64,000 nt of DNA from DATFLS01 sp964413425 (GTDB taxonomy: Bacteria; Fidelibacterota; JAANXI01). Position 1 is the stretch's first letter; every line of letters starts with the position of its first letter. The stretch covers positions 8,529 to 72,528 of the forward strand of contig CAYPST010000009.1 of assembly GCA_964413425.1 (NCBI GenBank), written 5' to 3'. The notes below the pieces were generated by a model that was given only the letters and a program-made list of their open reading frames with translations, ran no database searches and was not told the DNA's origin. Both the position numbers and the translations under genes were made by a program. Positions 54,638 to 63,983 of this stretch are shown here, one piece after another.

Positions 54638-56143
54638 TTAAAGCTCTTCAATAACTCGTGTCCCGTGTTGCGTTAAGACATACTTCCCGGTTTTGGGAGC
54701 GCCGACAAATGTGATGAGCGCCATTTCTTTCAGGGCTTTGAGGTCCCGTTTGATGGTTTTATGGGAGACATCAAAGCGGTCTTCCAGCATATCATAATCG
54801 AGGGTTTGCCCCTTTACCACCTGATCCAGAATGGCGATCTTTCTTTCTAACGGGTCGCCGATCAACCCGAATTCTTCACCGAACCGCTCGGAAAATCCCT
54901 CGCTCCTTACCTTTTGTTTCGCGGCACCGGATTCGGTCACCGGTTCTTTCCGCTTACGTCGTTTTGGAGGGGGTGGCGCGAGTGGTTTTTTCGGCGGCGC
55001 CGGTTCACGCTGAGTAACCACTGGTACCGGTGTTTGCATCCGGACGGCAAAGGTCTGGTTGAAGTCGAACTGAACCGGCGGCAATCCGGCTTTCTGAAAC
55101 TGCTGCTGGATAGTCCGAATCCCGCTTCCGGTGGCAGTCATATAGCCAATCTTTTTCATGAGCCCGGCGATGTTCGGATTCCGGTGCTGGATCCCAATCC
55201 CGAACTGATCCTCGGACATTCCGCCAGGCAATCCCCCGGGAGTGGTCACAAGGATGCGATCATCGAATAATTCAATTTTTGTATTCATACCCTTTTCAAA
55301 ATAATTCCTGTGGGTCACCGCATTCACAATCACTTCCCGCATTGCCTGGTATGGGAGCGCCGTGGCACCTGTTTCCCCCGGTGTATCAGAGGGCTCATCT
55401 TGCACCCGCACATTCTCTTTGATAAAATCAAGTGCTCCGTCAATCGCTGAGAGAATGTCTTCGTTGTTGCTTCGTTTGGCCAGAACCCGATTTCGTTCTG
55501 TTCCCTCGTATAACACACAATCTACTGCCGTGTGATAGTAGAAGTCTGCCAGGTTCCTGGAAAAAAAGAGGACGCCGGTATTATTAAAGAGCAACTGGCC
55601 ATTTTGCTCTTCAGCCACATGCAAGCCTTGCAGGATCGTATCCATATCGGTTCCGGGAGGGATGTCCGCCATTCTTGCCACCCGATCGTACTTTGCCTTA
55701 TCGAAGTGGGTATAGAAATCAAAATGCGGAACCATAATCTCATCAAACCGGATCTTTCCCTCAAGCCGGAGAATTCGCAGCAGTTCGTTTCTGGTTAATC
55801 GCTGGGAGGTGGCGCCATTCCTGAGATAATAGCCGGCCGAAAACCGATGAGGCTTCATCCAGCCCTCCTGGACGTGAACGATAAGAATATTCTCCCATTC
55901 CTCAAGCGTGACCTGCACCGGAGGATTGCAATTCTCAGCAATTTGCGTGATATGGGATTTCAGGCTGTCGTCTATATCGACTCCTTCCACCATACCGGTA
56001 TTATCGATCCCGATGAAGATCCGGCCGCCGGCAGCATTGGCGAATCCCACGATATCACGATCTAATTTGGAGGGAGAGCGCTTGAATTCAACTTTATGGC
56101 CCTGACCTGCCTGAAGAATCAGTTCGAGCTCTTTGCTGGTCAT
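54638..56143 (-). CDS. AlbA_2 (Schlafen-AAA-like) transcriptional regulator
   Basis: A 501-residue protein. The N-terminal AlbA_2 domain shows KVEFKRS and ANAAGGRIFIGIDNTG. The ATPase-like region has YQAMREVIVNAVTHRNYF, a GHKL-like Asn, and FDDRILVTTPGGLPGG. Next comes a proline/lysine-rich linker (PPKKPLAPPPPKRRKRK) and a C-terminal winged helix (YDMLEDRFDVSHKTIKRDLK). The architecture matches RNA-binding/ATP-dependent regulators widespread near mobile DNA, with the DNA-binding role inferred. No target operon is obvious; GGAGGATGAC lies before the start. Confidence 0.82.
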   Translation of the reverse strand: MTSKELELILQAGQGHKVEFKRSPSKLDRDIVGFANAAGGRIFIGIDNTGMVEGVDIDDSLKSHITQIAENCNPPVQVTLEEWENILIVHVQEGWMKPHRFSAGYYLRNGATSQRLTRNELLRILRLEGKIRFDEIMVPHFDFYTHFDKAKYDRVARMADIPPGTDMDTILQGLHVAEEQNGQLLFNNTGVLFFSRNLADFYYHTAVDCVLYEGTERNRVLAKRSNNEDILSAIDGALDFIKENVRVQDEPSDTPGETGATALPYQAMREVIVNAVTHRNYFEKGMNTKIELFDDRILVTTPGGLPGGMSEDQFGIGIQHRNPNIAGLMKKIGYMTATGSGIRTIQQQFQKAGLPPVQFDFNQTFAVRMQTPVPVVTQREPAPPKKPLAPPPPKRRKRKEPVTESGAAKQKVRSEGFSERFGEEFGLIGDPLERKIAILDQVVKGQTLDYDMLEDRFDVSHKTIKRDLKALKEMALITFVGAPKTGKYVLTQHGTRVIEEL

Positions 56144-56508
56144 AGATTTCTGTCATCCTCCATTCCAATCCGGGAAATCCATGAGGAATCGCTGAACACG
56201 ATGCGTTCGGTACCACAGACCGGATGGTTCATATCGCCTGATATAGTCATAAAAAATTGCACATCCCAAGGGGACCTCTTTGCCCCGAAGATTTCTTCGA
56301 GGTGTCCTTTGCGGTCTTGGCTTTCTCTGTGTTTTTTAACCAGGCTCATCCTTGGAAAAAAAATACATTATTCTTTGGTGAGATACAATATATCAAACCC
56401 AGTCCCCGGAATGGTGTTATTGATACTATACTATCTGACCTCTACATTTACCAATATCATTAGAAGAACCACTGAACTGCTGTCCATGAGGTTTGGAAGG
56501 AGGAAGAT
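56144..56508. other. Divergent intergenic region between the regulator and the thiolase operon
   Basis: About 365 bp. A single CGCAAAG-type arm lies at about 56305-56340 (TGTCCTTTGCGGTCTTGG then CTCTGTGTTTTTTAAC). The right part, AT-rich from 56345, likely holds the thiolase promoter. No gene. Confidence 0.45.
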
Positions 56509-57795
56509 ATGCCACGAGCCGCCATCATTGAGGGAGTTCGTACACCCTTCGTCAAATATAACACCGCGTTCAAAGATGTCAGTGCCGCCGATCTGGCCAT
56601 GCATGTGATCCGGGAGATTGTGGAGCGTACCGAGCTGGATGCCGGGAGCGTTGATCACGTGATCATGGGAAACGGCGCTCAACCCCCGGATGCGCCGAAT
56701 ATCGCCAGAATCGCCGCCCTGAAAGCCGGGATTCCCCGTCAGGTTCCCGGATATACTGTTCAGCGGAACTGCGCCTCCGGCATGCAATCCATCTCAGATG
56801 CCGCCGGCATGATTCACCTGGGACACGCCGATATTGTCGTCGCCGGCGGCGTGGAGAGTATGAGTAATATTCCGTTCATATTCCGGAAAAGTTTTCATGA
56901 CAAGGTGATGACCATCAACCGCTCCAAATCGATGACGGAGAAGATGAAAACCGTCGCCGCCTTCCGGCCCGGAGATCTCAAACCGGTGATCGGGTTGGAA
57001 CTCGGGCTCACCGATACCTTCTGCGGCCTGAACATGGGGGAAACCGCCGAAGTCCTTGCCAGGGAATATAATATTTCCAGAGAGGCCCAGGACGCATACG
57101 CCCTCCGGAGCCATCAGCGTGCCACGGCTGCCTGGGAGGAGGGGCGCCTGGGCGAGGAGGTTCTGGCCGTATACGATCCAGACACGAACCAAAAAGCAGT
57201 TGACCAAGATAATGGTTATCGCCCGAATCAAACGTTAGAGGCGCTGCGGAAGCTTCGTCCGTATTTTGATCCGGAATTCGGGACCGTCACGGCCGGGAAC
57301 GCCTCGCAGATCACCGACGGCGCCAGCGCAGTGCTCGTGATGAACGAAGAGAGGGCACAATCGCTGGGATATACTCCCAAAGCTTATATCCGATCCTGGG
57401 GCTACGCCGGAAACGATCCGCGTACCATGGGACTGGGCCCGGCCTTTGCCACACCGATTGCTCTGGACCGCGCCGGACTGTCCTTCAATGCTATGCAACT
57501 CATCGAATTGAACGAAGCCTTTGCCGCTGTCGTTCTTGCCAATGAAATCGCGTTTGCCTCCCGGCAGTTTGCCGGGGAGAACCTCAACCGCAGCGAACCC
57601 ATCGGGGATATTAACGAAGATATCCTGAATGTGAACGGCGGCGCCATTTCGCTGGGACATCCGGTGGGTGTTTCCGGCAACCGGATTGTTCTCACCCTGA
57701 TGAAGGAGATGGAGCGACGGGATCTCCAGTTCGGATTGGCCGCCGAATGCGTGGGCGGCGGACAGGGCGGTGCGATGATCATCGAACGCGAATAG
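56509..57795 (+). CDS. fadI: Acetyl-CoA C-acyltransferase (FadI/FadA-type thiolase)
   Basis: A 428-residue thiolase that cleaves 3-oxoacyl-CoA in beta-oxidation. QRNCASGMQS carries the acyl-accepting Cys (about 88), with AGGVESMSNIPF, NEAFAAVV, GGAISLGHPVG (catalytic His) and CVGGGQGGA (second Cys). The trifunctional partner follows after an 11-bp gap, making a complete two-gene fatty-acid oxidation operon. The length is close to FadI. GGAGGAAGAT precedes the ATG. Confidence 0.93.
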   Translation: MPRAAIIEGVRTPFVKYNTAFKDVSAADLAMHVIREIVERTELDAGSVDHVIMGNGAQPPDAPNIARIAALKAGIPRQVPGYTVQRNCASGMQSISDAAGMIHLGHADIVVAGGVESMSNIPFIFRKSFHDKVMTINRSKSMTEKMKTVAAFRPGDLKPVIGLELGLTDTFCGLNMGETAEVLAREYNISREAQDAYALRSHQRATAAWEEGRLGEEVLAVYDPDTNQKAVDQDNGYRPNQTLEALRKLRPYFDPEFGTVTAGNASQITDGASAVLVMNEERAQSLGYTPKAYIRSWGYAGNDPRTMGLGPAFATPIALDRAGLSFNAMQLIELNEAFAAVVLANEIAFASRQFAGENLNRSEPIGDINEDILNVNGGAISLGHPVGVSGNRIVLTLMKEMERRDLQFGLAAECVGGGQGGAMIIERE

Positions 57796-57805
57796 GGGGA
57801 ACTCC

Positions 57806-59947
57806 ATGCAGAATTATATCTCGCACAAACTCACGGATCAGGGAATCGCGGTGGTCACGTTTGACAGCCAGGAGACCCGGCTCAATGTCTTCACTTCACT
57901 GTTCATGGAAGCCCTTGACGAACTGATCCACGTGCTGGTGAACCTCGACGGAGTCAAAGCCGCCGTGTTTCGCAGCGGCAAGCCGGAAGGCTTTATCGCC
58001 GGAGCGAATGTGGATGAAATCGCCCAGATCTCAACTGCCGAAGAAGCGACCGAAAAGTCGCGGACCGGCCAGCTCATTTTCCAAAAAATTGCGGACCTCC
58101 CGTTTCCCACCATTGCGGCGGTCAACGGACACTGCATGGGCGGCGGCACTGAGTTCATTCTGGCCTGCGATTACCGGCTGGCCGCGCGGGAAAGCGCCAG
58201 TATCGGATTCCCGGAAGTCAGGCTGGGATTATTTCCGGGTTGGGGCGGTACCCAGCGGCTGCCGCGTCTTATCTCACTGCAAACTGCCCTGGATATGATC
58301 CTGACCGGGAAAGCCTATTCCGCAGATCGAGCGCTGAAAGCCGGATTGATCGATAAATCCGTTCCCGACACCATGCTGGATCAGTATGCTACAAATTTCG
58401 CCATCAGAATTATCGCAAAGGGCGGGAAAAAAATTCGGTCCGCCCGGAAGAAGAAACAGCGGGGTTTCACGAACCTGCTCCTGGAGAAAAACCCGTATGG
58501 CCGATCCTTCATCTGGCGCAAAGCCCGGGAGAATGTGCAGAAAAAAACCGGCGGTCATTATCCGGCACCAATGAAGGCCATCGAAGTGATAAAGAAAGGC
58601 CTGGGTACCACACTTGATGAAGGATTACACATCGAGGCCCGGGAATTCGGGAAGTTATTTACTACTCCGGAACACAAGAATTTACTCCACGTGTATCAAC
58701 TGAATGAACGGCCCAAAAAGCGCAGCGGGATTCGCGACGATGTTGAACCCGGTGAAATCAGCAAAATCGGGGTGTTAGGCGCCGGAGTTATGGGTGGAGG
58801 CATTGCCCAGCTGTTTGCCTATCATGACTTTCCGATCCGTCTAAAGGATATTGACCACGGGAGAGTTGCCGAAGGCCTTCGGTATGCGGAATCTGTTTTT
58901 AATGAAGCGGTGCGCAGACATAAGGTCTCACCCCTGGAAAAAGAACGAAAGTTCGAGCAGATTTCCGGCACCGTCCATTATGACGGGTTTCAAAAGATCG
59001 ATCTGGTTATCGAAGCCGTCCCGGAGAATATGACGGTCAAACAGCAGGTGCTGCAGGAAACAGAGGAATTTTTACCCGAGAATAGTATCTTTGCTTCCAA
59101 TACCTCCGCCTTATCGATCTCGGAAATTCAGAGCGTGGCCCGGCATCCGGAGCGGGTGGCCGGGATGCACTTTTTCAATCCGGTGCACCGGATGCCCCTG
59201 ATCGAGGTGATTCGGGGCGCACATACCAGTGAAGCCACTCTAACTACCATATTTTCCGTCGCCAGGCAGTTAGGGAAGACTCCCATCGTGGTAGAGGACA
59301 GCCCCGGCTTTCTGGTCAACCGGCTGCTCGGTATTTACCTGAACGAGGCGTGTCTGCTGGCGGAGGAAGAATACAGCATCCAGTGGCTCGATCATATCAT
59401 CAGAGAATTCGGAATGCCTATGGGGCCGTTTCGTCTCATCGACGAAGTGGGTATCGATATCGCCACCGAGGTTGCCGAACTCCTGGGGAAGGCATTCGGA
59501 GATTATCTGGAATCCAGTTCACTGCTTCGGACGGTTCACGATGCCGGCTATCTCGGCAAGAAAGGGAACAGTGGATTTTATATCTACAGGAAAAACCAAT
59601 CCCAGGGCATCAATCCGGAGATTCAAAAGCTTGTCCCGGAAGATAAAACAAAGCAGTCTGAGGATGCCCTGAAGCGGATGCTGTATTTAATGATCAACGA
59701 AGCCGGCCGCTGTCTGGAAGAGGAGATCGTCGAAACCCCGGAAGATGTCGATACCGGGATGATCTTCGGCACCGGATTTCCCCCGTTTCGTGGCGGCCTC
59801 TGCAAATACGCCGATACCGTCGGACTGCCTCACATCGCCCGGGACCTGGAATCATTCGCACATGCCCACGGCATCCGGTTTAAACCCTGCGATTATTTGC
59901 AGTCACATGAGAGGTTCTATCGTGAAAAACATACTGGACGGGATTAA
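57806..59947 (+). CDS. fadJ: Multifunctional enoyl-CoA hydratase/3-hydroxyacyl-CoA dehydrogenase (FadJ/FadB type)
   Basis: A 713-residue beta-oxidation enzyme. The N-terminal crotonase domain has [17 protein letters not shown] and [20 protein letters not shown], holding the two catalytic Glu positions. The dehydrogenase domain begins near residue 323 with [16 protein letters not shown] and carries [19 protein letters not shown] with its catalytic His. A C-terminal domain ends [27 protein letters not shown] precedes the start. The gene is translated right after the thiolase, and together they convert 2-enoyl-CoA to acetyl-CoA. Confidence 0.95.
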   Translation: MQNYISHKLTDQGIAVVTFDSQETRLNVFTSLFMEALDELIHVLVNLDGVKAAVFRSGKPEGFIAGANVDEIAQISTAEEATEKSRTGQLIFQKIADLPFPTIAAVNGHCMGGGTEFILACDYRLAARESASIGFPEVRLGLFPGWGGTQRLPRLISLQTALDMILTGKAYSADRALKAGLIDKSVPDTMLDQYATNFAIRIIAKGGKKIRSARKKKQRGFTNLLLEKNPYGRSFIWRKARENVQKKTGGHYPAPMKAIEVIKKGLGTTLDEGLHIEAREFGKLFTTPEHKNLLHVYQLNERPKKRSGIRDDVEPGEISKIGVLGAGVMGGGIAQLFAYHDFPIRLKDIDHGRVAEGLRYAESVFNEAVRRHKVSPLEKERKFEQISGTVHYDGFQKIDLVIEAVPENMTVKQQVLQETEEFLPENSIFASNTSALSISEIQSVARHPERVAGMHFFNPVHRMPLIEVIRGAHTSEATLTTIFSVARQLGKTPIVVEDSPGFLVNRLLGIYLNEACLLAEEEYSIQWLDHIIREFGMPMGPFRLIDEVGIDIATEVAELLGKAFGDYLESSSLLRTVHDAGYLGKKGNSGFYIYRKNQSQGINPEIQKLVPEDKTKQSEDALKRMLYLMINEAGRCLEEEIVETPEDVDTGMIFGTGFPPFRGGLCKYADTVGLPHIARDLESFAHAHGIRFKPCDYLQSHERFYREKHTGRD

Positions 59948-60134
59948 CAGGATTTACTGGATACTTACCCCGCCCCCTTCCTCACATTACCATCGGCCTA
60001 AAATCCATCGACGACCGTGGTCACACTACAGACGACATAGATATTCACACAATTTCCGCCAATCAACGACATTATATTGAATTAATACTGACGATGGTGT
60101 TCATTTGATAATATCCTGTGAATCCTGTCAATCA
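59939..60134. repeat. Inverted-repeat element (CAGGATTTACTGGAT arms)
   Basis: The left arm GGGATTAACAGGATTTACTG (59939-59958) overlaps the last codons of fadJ. The right arm AATATCCTGTGAATCCTGTC (60111-60130) is its rough inverse complement. More arms of the same type follow (AGGATTGACTGGATATTGTG at 60201; ATCCTGTCAATCCTGTTCAT at 60368), leading into the tandem block. Confidence 0.7.
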
Positions 60135-60147
60135 TTTTATTCAAATA

Positions 60148-60190
60148 GACCCGAAGCGCTCAATCACAATCCGCTGCATCAGGTGGAAAT
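60148..60190. repeat. Dispersed copy of the SDR gene 3' end
   Basis: On the minus strand this reads ATGCAGCGGATTGTGATTGA then GCGCTTCGGGTC, equal to the last codons of the SDR gene at 60643 apart from a few bases near its 5' edge. It is an outlying copy about 260 bp before the tandem block. Confidence 0.75.
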
Positions 60191-60352
60191 CGTTCTCGAC
60201 AGGATTGACTGGATATTGTGAAATGAAACTCTTGGAAACAACACAGCAAAAGGATCCTGATCAATTGTATGATTATCCCGAATCCATGAGAACGTTGAAA
60301 ACCCTCGACAGTAAATTTATGCAGCCTTAGTTGCCAATCTGGAAATCAGTAC

Positions 60353-60690
60353 AGGGGATGGGGGCACATCCTGTCAATCCTGTTCATCCTGTCCATTCCC
60401 CCATTTACACAGACCCGAAGCGCTCAATCACAATCCGCTGCATCAGGTGGAAATCTCGATGAGAAACGCAGAGGGGATGGGGGCACATCCTGTCAATCCT
60501 GTTCATCCTGTCCATTCCCCCATTTACACAGACCCGAAGCGCTCAATCACAATCCGCTGCATCAGGTGGAAATCTCGATGAGAAACGCAGAGGGGATGGG
60601 GGCACATCCTGTCAATCCTGTTCATCCTGTCCATCCCCCCATTTACACAGACCCGAAGCGCTCAATCACAATCCGCTGCACCAGGCTGGC
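60353..60690. repeat. 119-bp tandem repeat containing the SDR 3' end
   Basis: AGGGGATGGGGGCACATCCTG starts at 60353, 60472 and 60591, a strict 119-bp period (two full units plus a partial). Each unit has a low-complexity arm (CATCCTGTCAATCCTG, then TTCATCCTGTCCATTC), TTTACACAGACCCGAAGCGC and ATCACAATCCGCTGCAT. The latter is the last 33 bp of the SDR gene with its stop. In the third unit this segment is the real gene end. The repeat copies agree with each other (CATCAGGTGG) more than with the gene (CACCAGGCTGG). Confidence 0.88.
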
Positions 60691-61353
60691 GCGGGAGAGA
60701 CGCATCACGTAGAGCATGGTCTCCGGGACATCTTCCGGTTGAATCATATCTGCCTGCGGCACGCCGGTACGTTCGGTCATTTCCGTATAGACATAGCCCG
60801 GACAGATGGCGGTGACCTTAATGTTATCCTCCTTCAACTCCCGCTGCAGTGTTTCACTTAACCGGATAACCCCGGCCTTCGAGGAACCATAGGCCCCGGA
60901 ACGGGGAAGTCCCTTGACTCCCGCAAACGAAGCCATATTAAAAATGTAGCCCCGCTGCTGCTCCTTCATAGTCGGAATCACCTTATGACACAGGAGGTAT
61001 GTTCCGAACAAATTCGTATCCTGCACCGCTTTAAAATCTTCCGAGCTCAGGCGATGGACCTCGGCATTCCGGGAGATACCGGCGTTGTTCACCAGAATAT
61101 CTATACTCTCATACTGCTCCAGTGTCGTTTGAATCCACTTATCGACGTGATATTCATGGGACACGTCACCCGGCATCGTGGTAATCGAGCCGGCCGGTAT
61201 CTGATTTAACTGCTCCGCAGCCGCTTCCAGCCCATCGGTGTTCCGGGCGGCGATGACCACATTCGCTCCCTCCTGTAGAAATCGCTCTGCCACCGCATAC
61301 CCGATTCCACGGCTGCCTCCCGTAACAATGGCGGTTTTGTTTTCTAAATTCAT
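60643..61353 (-). CDS. SDR-family 3-oxoacyl reductase-like protein
   Basis: A 236-residue short-chain dehydrogenase. The cofactor loop is VTGGSRGIGYAVAERFLQEG; NNAG is at about 91, Ser in FNMASFAG, Tyr-Lys in AYGSSKAG, and CPGYVYTEMTERTG near the C-terminus. It resembles FabG-like enzymes and facing beta-oxidation genes, but the substrate is unknown. The start has GGTGAAATGCC upstream. Its final 33 bp are duplicated three times downstream, so the annotated end is also the edge of the 119-bp tandem block. Confidence 0.86.
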   Translation of the reverse strand: MNLENKTAIVTGGSRGIGYAVAERFLQEGANVVIAARNTDGLEAAAEQLNQIPAGSITTMPGDVSHEYHVDKWIQTTLEQYESIDILVNNAGISRNAEVHRLSSEDFKAVQDTNLFGTYLLCHKVIPTMKEQQRGYIFNMASFAGVKGLPRSGAYGSSKAGVIRLSETLQRELKEDNIKVTAICPGYVYTEMTERTGVPQADMIQPEDVPETMLYVMRLSRASLVQRIVIERFGSV

Positions 61354-62065
61354 GGCATTTCACCAGTTGCTGATTTGATTTACCGTTGATAGTTAATGTA
61401 ACAGCCATTGACCAGATTTTAAATACGAGGTTCCCCCTGCCTGCTCCAAAGGAGTTTTCCGAAGAAGGCAGGAACTCCGGCAACGATTCCATGCTCCAGC
61501 TCCCATTATATCCGGTGGCCCCGGCGGTGGTTCGGCAGCGTTCCGGGCGGGCGGCGCCTCGCATCATCTCCGCCCGGGATTCCTCCAAAGGAGTCCTTTC
61601 GAGGCGTTGCACTGCAGACTGGCAGGGCTCTGTTTCTGTGCCAATCAGTGTAAATCTGTGGCGAATTTTTGGGGGAAGAGCGATTGGTGTACACACGCGC
61701 GGTGAAAATTTGATCCATGAGATGCTTCTGTTCTTCTATGTTCCGAACATTGCCATTGTGCTCAAAGGGACCTAAATTTTTCCGAATCCAGAAGGAATAA
61801 TCAGAGAACTCTATAAGTTAAAGGTGATATGAGACTATTAAGATAACTCAGTACAGGATCGCCACTCTCCGGGAGTGCTCCACACGGTTGAGAATCTATG
61901 ATCCCAACCCCGGGAGTCATTCCGAGCGAAGCCGAGATGACTCGCCAGAGGGCTCTGTTTCGCCCGGCTTTCACCGGGAGGAGCGGATCCGGAAACTGAG
62001 ACGTCATAATAGTCACAAAATTCAATAACGGCGAGAGAGAAATACGCTCTAAACGAAGGAAACTT
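61354..62065. other. Intergenic region with degraded repeats upstream of the porin gene
   Basis: No gene supported over 712 bp. A fragment like the interior of the MITE-like family (CCTCCAAAGGAGTCCTTTCG then AGGCG) lies at 61581-61605, and a single arm of the CAGATT type at 61640-61670. A complete small inverted-repeat element is at 61832-62014, listed separately. Confidence 0.5.
61832..62014. mobile_element. Small inverted-repeat element (family D, 183 bp) before the porin gene
   Basis: The left end GACTATTAAGATAACTCAG (61832-61850) pairs with the right end CTGAGACGTCATAATAGTC (61996-62014); they are inverse complements with about four mismatches over 19 bp. The interior holds a TCATTCCGAGCGAAGCCGAG motif. 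A second left end, GACTATTAAGTTAACTCAGT, occurs at 36199. It ends 51 bp upstream of the porin start. Confidence 0.68.
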
Positions 62066-63121
62066 ATGATGATAAGGCAGATATCACTCCACATGAAGAC
62101 GGTTCTCCTGTTGATTTTCATCGGATTCTCTTTTCAGTTGACATTTGCCGGTAATCAGTCTGAACCCCGGTTAAGAGAATTTCGAGAGCATTTCAAACAA
62201 GACTATTTCCAGCTGGGCGCGCTTTTTCAATTTGTGGGAGATTTCACGCTTGAACCCTCAGGAAATCAGGTCAATGGTTTCAGTATTGGCAATGCGAGAC
62301 TGAAAGCGGCCGGCGATCTTGATCAGGGTATCGGGTATCTGATTCAGACAACCCTCACCGGGAATCGCGCACTGCTGGATGGGAAAATGCATTATCAGGT
62401 CGGTCCGGCTCTGCGATTTGACGCCGGATTGTTTAAGTCCCCCTTTAGTGCGGAGTACTTGATCTCGACAGCCGACATTGATTTTGTCAATCGGTCCCGT
62501 GTGGTGAATGCGTTCGCACCGAAGCGCCAGATCGGCCTCCAGATCAGCGGCCAGAAGGCGGGCACCTCACTTTCCTATAGTGCGGGAATGTTTAACGGCA
62601 ATGGTTTTGGCCCGAATCGCAATGATAACGCCCGGTTTCTGTACGCAGGACGTCTGGTGTATGCCCATGGTGGCAGGCAGGAAAGCAACAGCCAGCTCGA
62701 GTTTGGGGCTAATGCCGCATACAGTCGGGATGAGTCGGTATCCATTGGCGGAATACCTTTCAGTTATCAGGGAAAACGGCTGATTCTGGGTACGGATGTC
62801 CGCTGGGAATCTGGTCCCTGGCTTTTGTCTGGAGAATGGATTGGGATTTCCCTGGGTTCACTGGGCGAGCCGGCCGCAAACGGATATCACCTCACTGCCG
62901 GATATGCCATAACCGCGAAATCACAGATCCTCCTCCGTTTGGATCAATTGACCCTGAATCGCAGCTGGTTCGGCTCGGAAGGCTCAACGTTGCTGATCGC
63001 CGGATATAATCTGTTCTACAGTACTGCTGCGGGATTTCAGCTGAATTACGTTGTCAATCCGGTAGACCAGGATCCGCCCAACAACCATCAGATTCTGCTG
63101 AATTGCCAGGTGAGCTTATAA
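62066..63121 (+). CDS. Phosphate-selective porin O/P-like outer-membrane protein
   Basis: A 351-residue exported barrel protein. A signal peptide (MKTVLLLIFIGFSFQLTFAG, starting at a second Met) is followed by porin-P-like blocks: the FSIGNARLKAAGDLDQGIGY shape of the OprO/OprP domain, LRFDAGLFKSPFSAEYL, NRSRVVNAFAPKRQIGLQI and AGMFNGNGFGPNRNDN. It ends in a strand-like LLNCQVSL. Phosphate or polyphosphate uptake is the family role, but many homologues are unspecific. The upstream leader is disturbed by a small inverted-repeat element. No regulatory site recognised. Confidence 0.85.
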   Translation: MMIRQISLHMKTVLLLIFIGFSFQLTFAGNQSEPRLREFREHFKQDYFQLGALFQFVGDFTLEPSGNQVNGFSIGNARLKAAGDLDQGIGYLIQTTLTGNRALLDGKMHYQVGPALRFDAGLFKSPFSAEYLISTADIDFVNRSRVVNAFAPKRQIGLQISGQKAGTSLSYSAGMFNGNGFGPNRNDNARFLYAGRLVYAHGGRQESNSQLEFGANAAYSRDESVSIGGIPFSYQGKRLILGTDVRWESGPWLLSGEWIGISLGSLGEPAANGYHLTAGYAITAKSQILLRLDQLTLNRSWFGSEGSTLLIAGYNLFYSTAAGFQLNYVVNPVDQDPPNNHQILLNCQVSL

Positions 63122-63174
63122 CAGAGGAAGTATTTTGAGTGCGGAAATACAGGATTTGCTCTCCCGTTCTGCCA

Positions 63175-63459
63175 CTAAAAAATCTTCGCACCGCTCATCG
63201 GGTTCACTCTCGTTATTATCCTGGTAAAACTGATCCACCATTTGCGGCTCCCGGGATTCTCTGCGGGATAGTAGGTCATGGTGGGGTGTCCGGTTTCCTT
63301 AAAGTGTTGGGTGGCGTGTCCCCGGCTCGAATCGCAGCAACCCACATGGCCGCAGGTGTTACACACCCGCAGGCTGAATTGTTGTCCACCTTCCTGACAG
63401 GTATTGTTCTGTGCCGCCACCTGTGGCGTCTGCGGTTGGTGGTTGCACGTCGAGCTCAT
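63175..63459 (-). CDS. UBP-type zinc finger protein, C-terminus possibly frameshifted
   Basis: A 94-residue small protein with the ZnF-UBP core CNTCGHVGCCDSSRGHATQH then FKETGHPTM. Bacterial members normally begin the domain with a Cys pair (CxxC); here one of that pair seems missing (TCQEGG). They also end in a WxWCYVDE-like motif, but here the frame becomes RKWWISFTRIITRV. The other frame continues as VDQFYQDNNESEPDERCED, closer to the expected end, so a frameshift near codon 75 (63230-63245) is possible. Function unknown; zinc binding is likely. GGAGAAAACTCTC precedes the ATG. Confidence 0.72.
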   Translation of the reverse strand: MSSTCNHQPQTPQVAAQNNTCQEGGQQFSLRVCNTCGHVGCCDSSRGHATQHFKETGHPTMTYYPAENPGSRKWWISFTRIITRVNPMSGAKIF

Positions 63460-63579
63460 GAGAGTTTTCTCCGATGTTTTTGTGAGAGTTTACTGTCGGG
63501 CAGTACAACCCTGCCGTGTTCTCCACCCCGATCAGGCAACAAGTCTAATTCCCTTGATATCAATCCTGATAATCCCATC

Positions 63580-63930
63580 TTATTGGATTTCTGCCCTGGC
63601 AGCCGCCAGGATGACTTCGGATTTTACCCGAACTTTATAGTCAGGATTAATATACTCAAATTTTATCATGCCATCTGTGCCAACGATAAACGCGGCGGGC
63701 ACCGGCAGGATGTGGTGAGCACGTCCGGAGGATTCTTCCAGTCGGTCGGTATTGGAGTTGGTGGCTCTGTACGCCAGGCCAAAGGCTTTGGTGGCCACTG
63801 CAGCGCTGTCGGACAGCAGCGTGTAGGCAAGGTCATGCCTATCCGGAGACTCCCGGAGTTTCCCCGGGCGATCCATGCTGATGGCGAGTATCCGGTATCC
63901 CAATTCCCGGAGATCTGTAAGAAACACCAC
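63580..63930 (-). pseudogene. Peroxiredoxin (AhpC/TSA-like) gene, 5' part cut by a palindromic element
   Basis: The 116 codons match the second half of a thioredoxin-fold peroxiredoxin: LRELGYRILAISMDRPGKLR, LLSDSAAVATKAFGLAYR and VPAAFIVGTDGMIKFEYINP. The peroxidatic-Cys part (PxxxTxxC) should lie just upstream, but reading back through 63930 the frame meets a TAG within a palindromic sequence (63928-63983). Either the element inserted into the gene, or an unknown start lies beyond the window edge. The right edge is only 70 bp away, so this cannot be settled. Confidence 0.6.
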
Positions 63931-63983
63931 GCTTCGCTTGGCGCGCTAACGCTGAAGCTCAGCGGCGCCCAACGCCAAGCGTG
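63928..63983. repeat. REP-like palindrome at the right edge
   Basis: Outer arms CGCTTGGCG (63935-63943) and CGCCAAGCG (63973-63981) flank an inner perfect stem CGCTGA/TCAGCG with a 3-nt loop (63950-63964). The GC-rich make-up differs from the other repeat families here. It directly precedes the intact part of the peroxiredoxin frame. Confidence 0.7.

Noticed and set aside
60353..60690. Possible CRISPR array in the regular repeats
   Set aside because: The 119-bp period has no distinct spacers, units are nearly identical throughout, and they contain a gene end; no cas genes are nearby.
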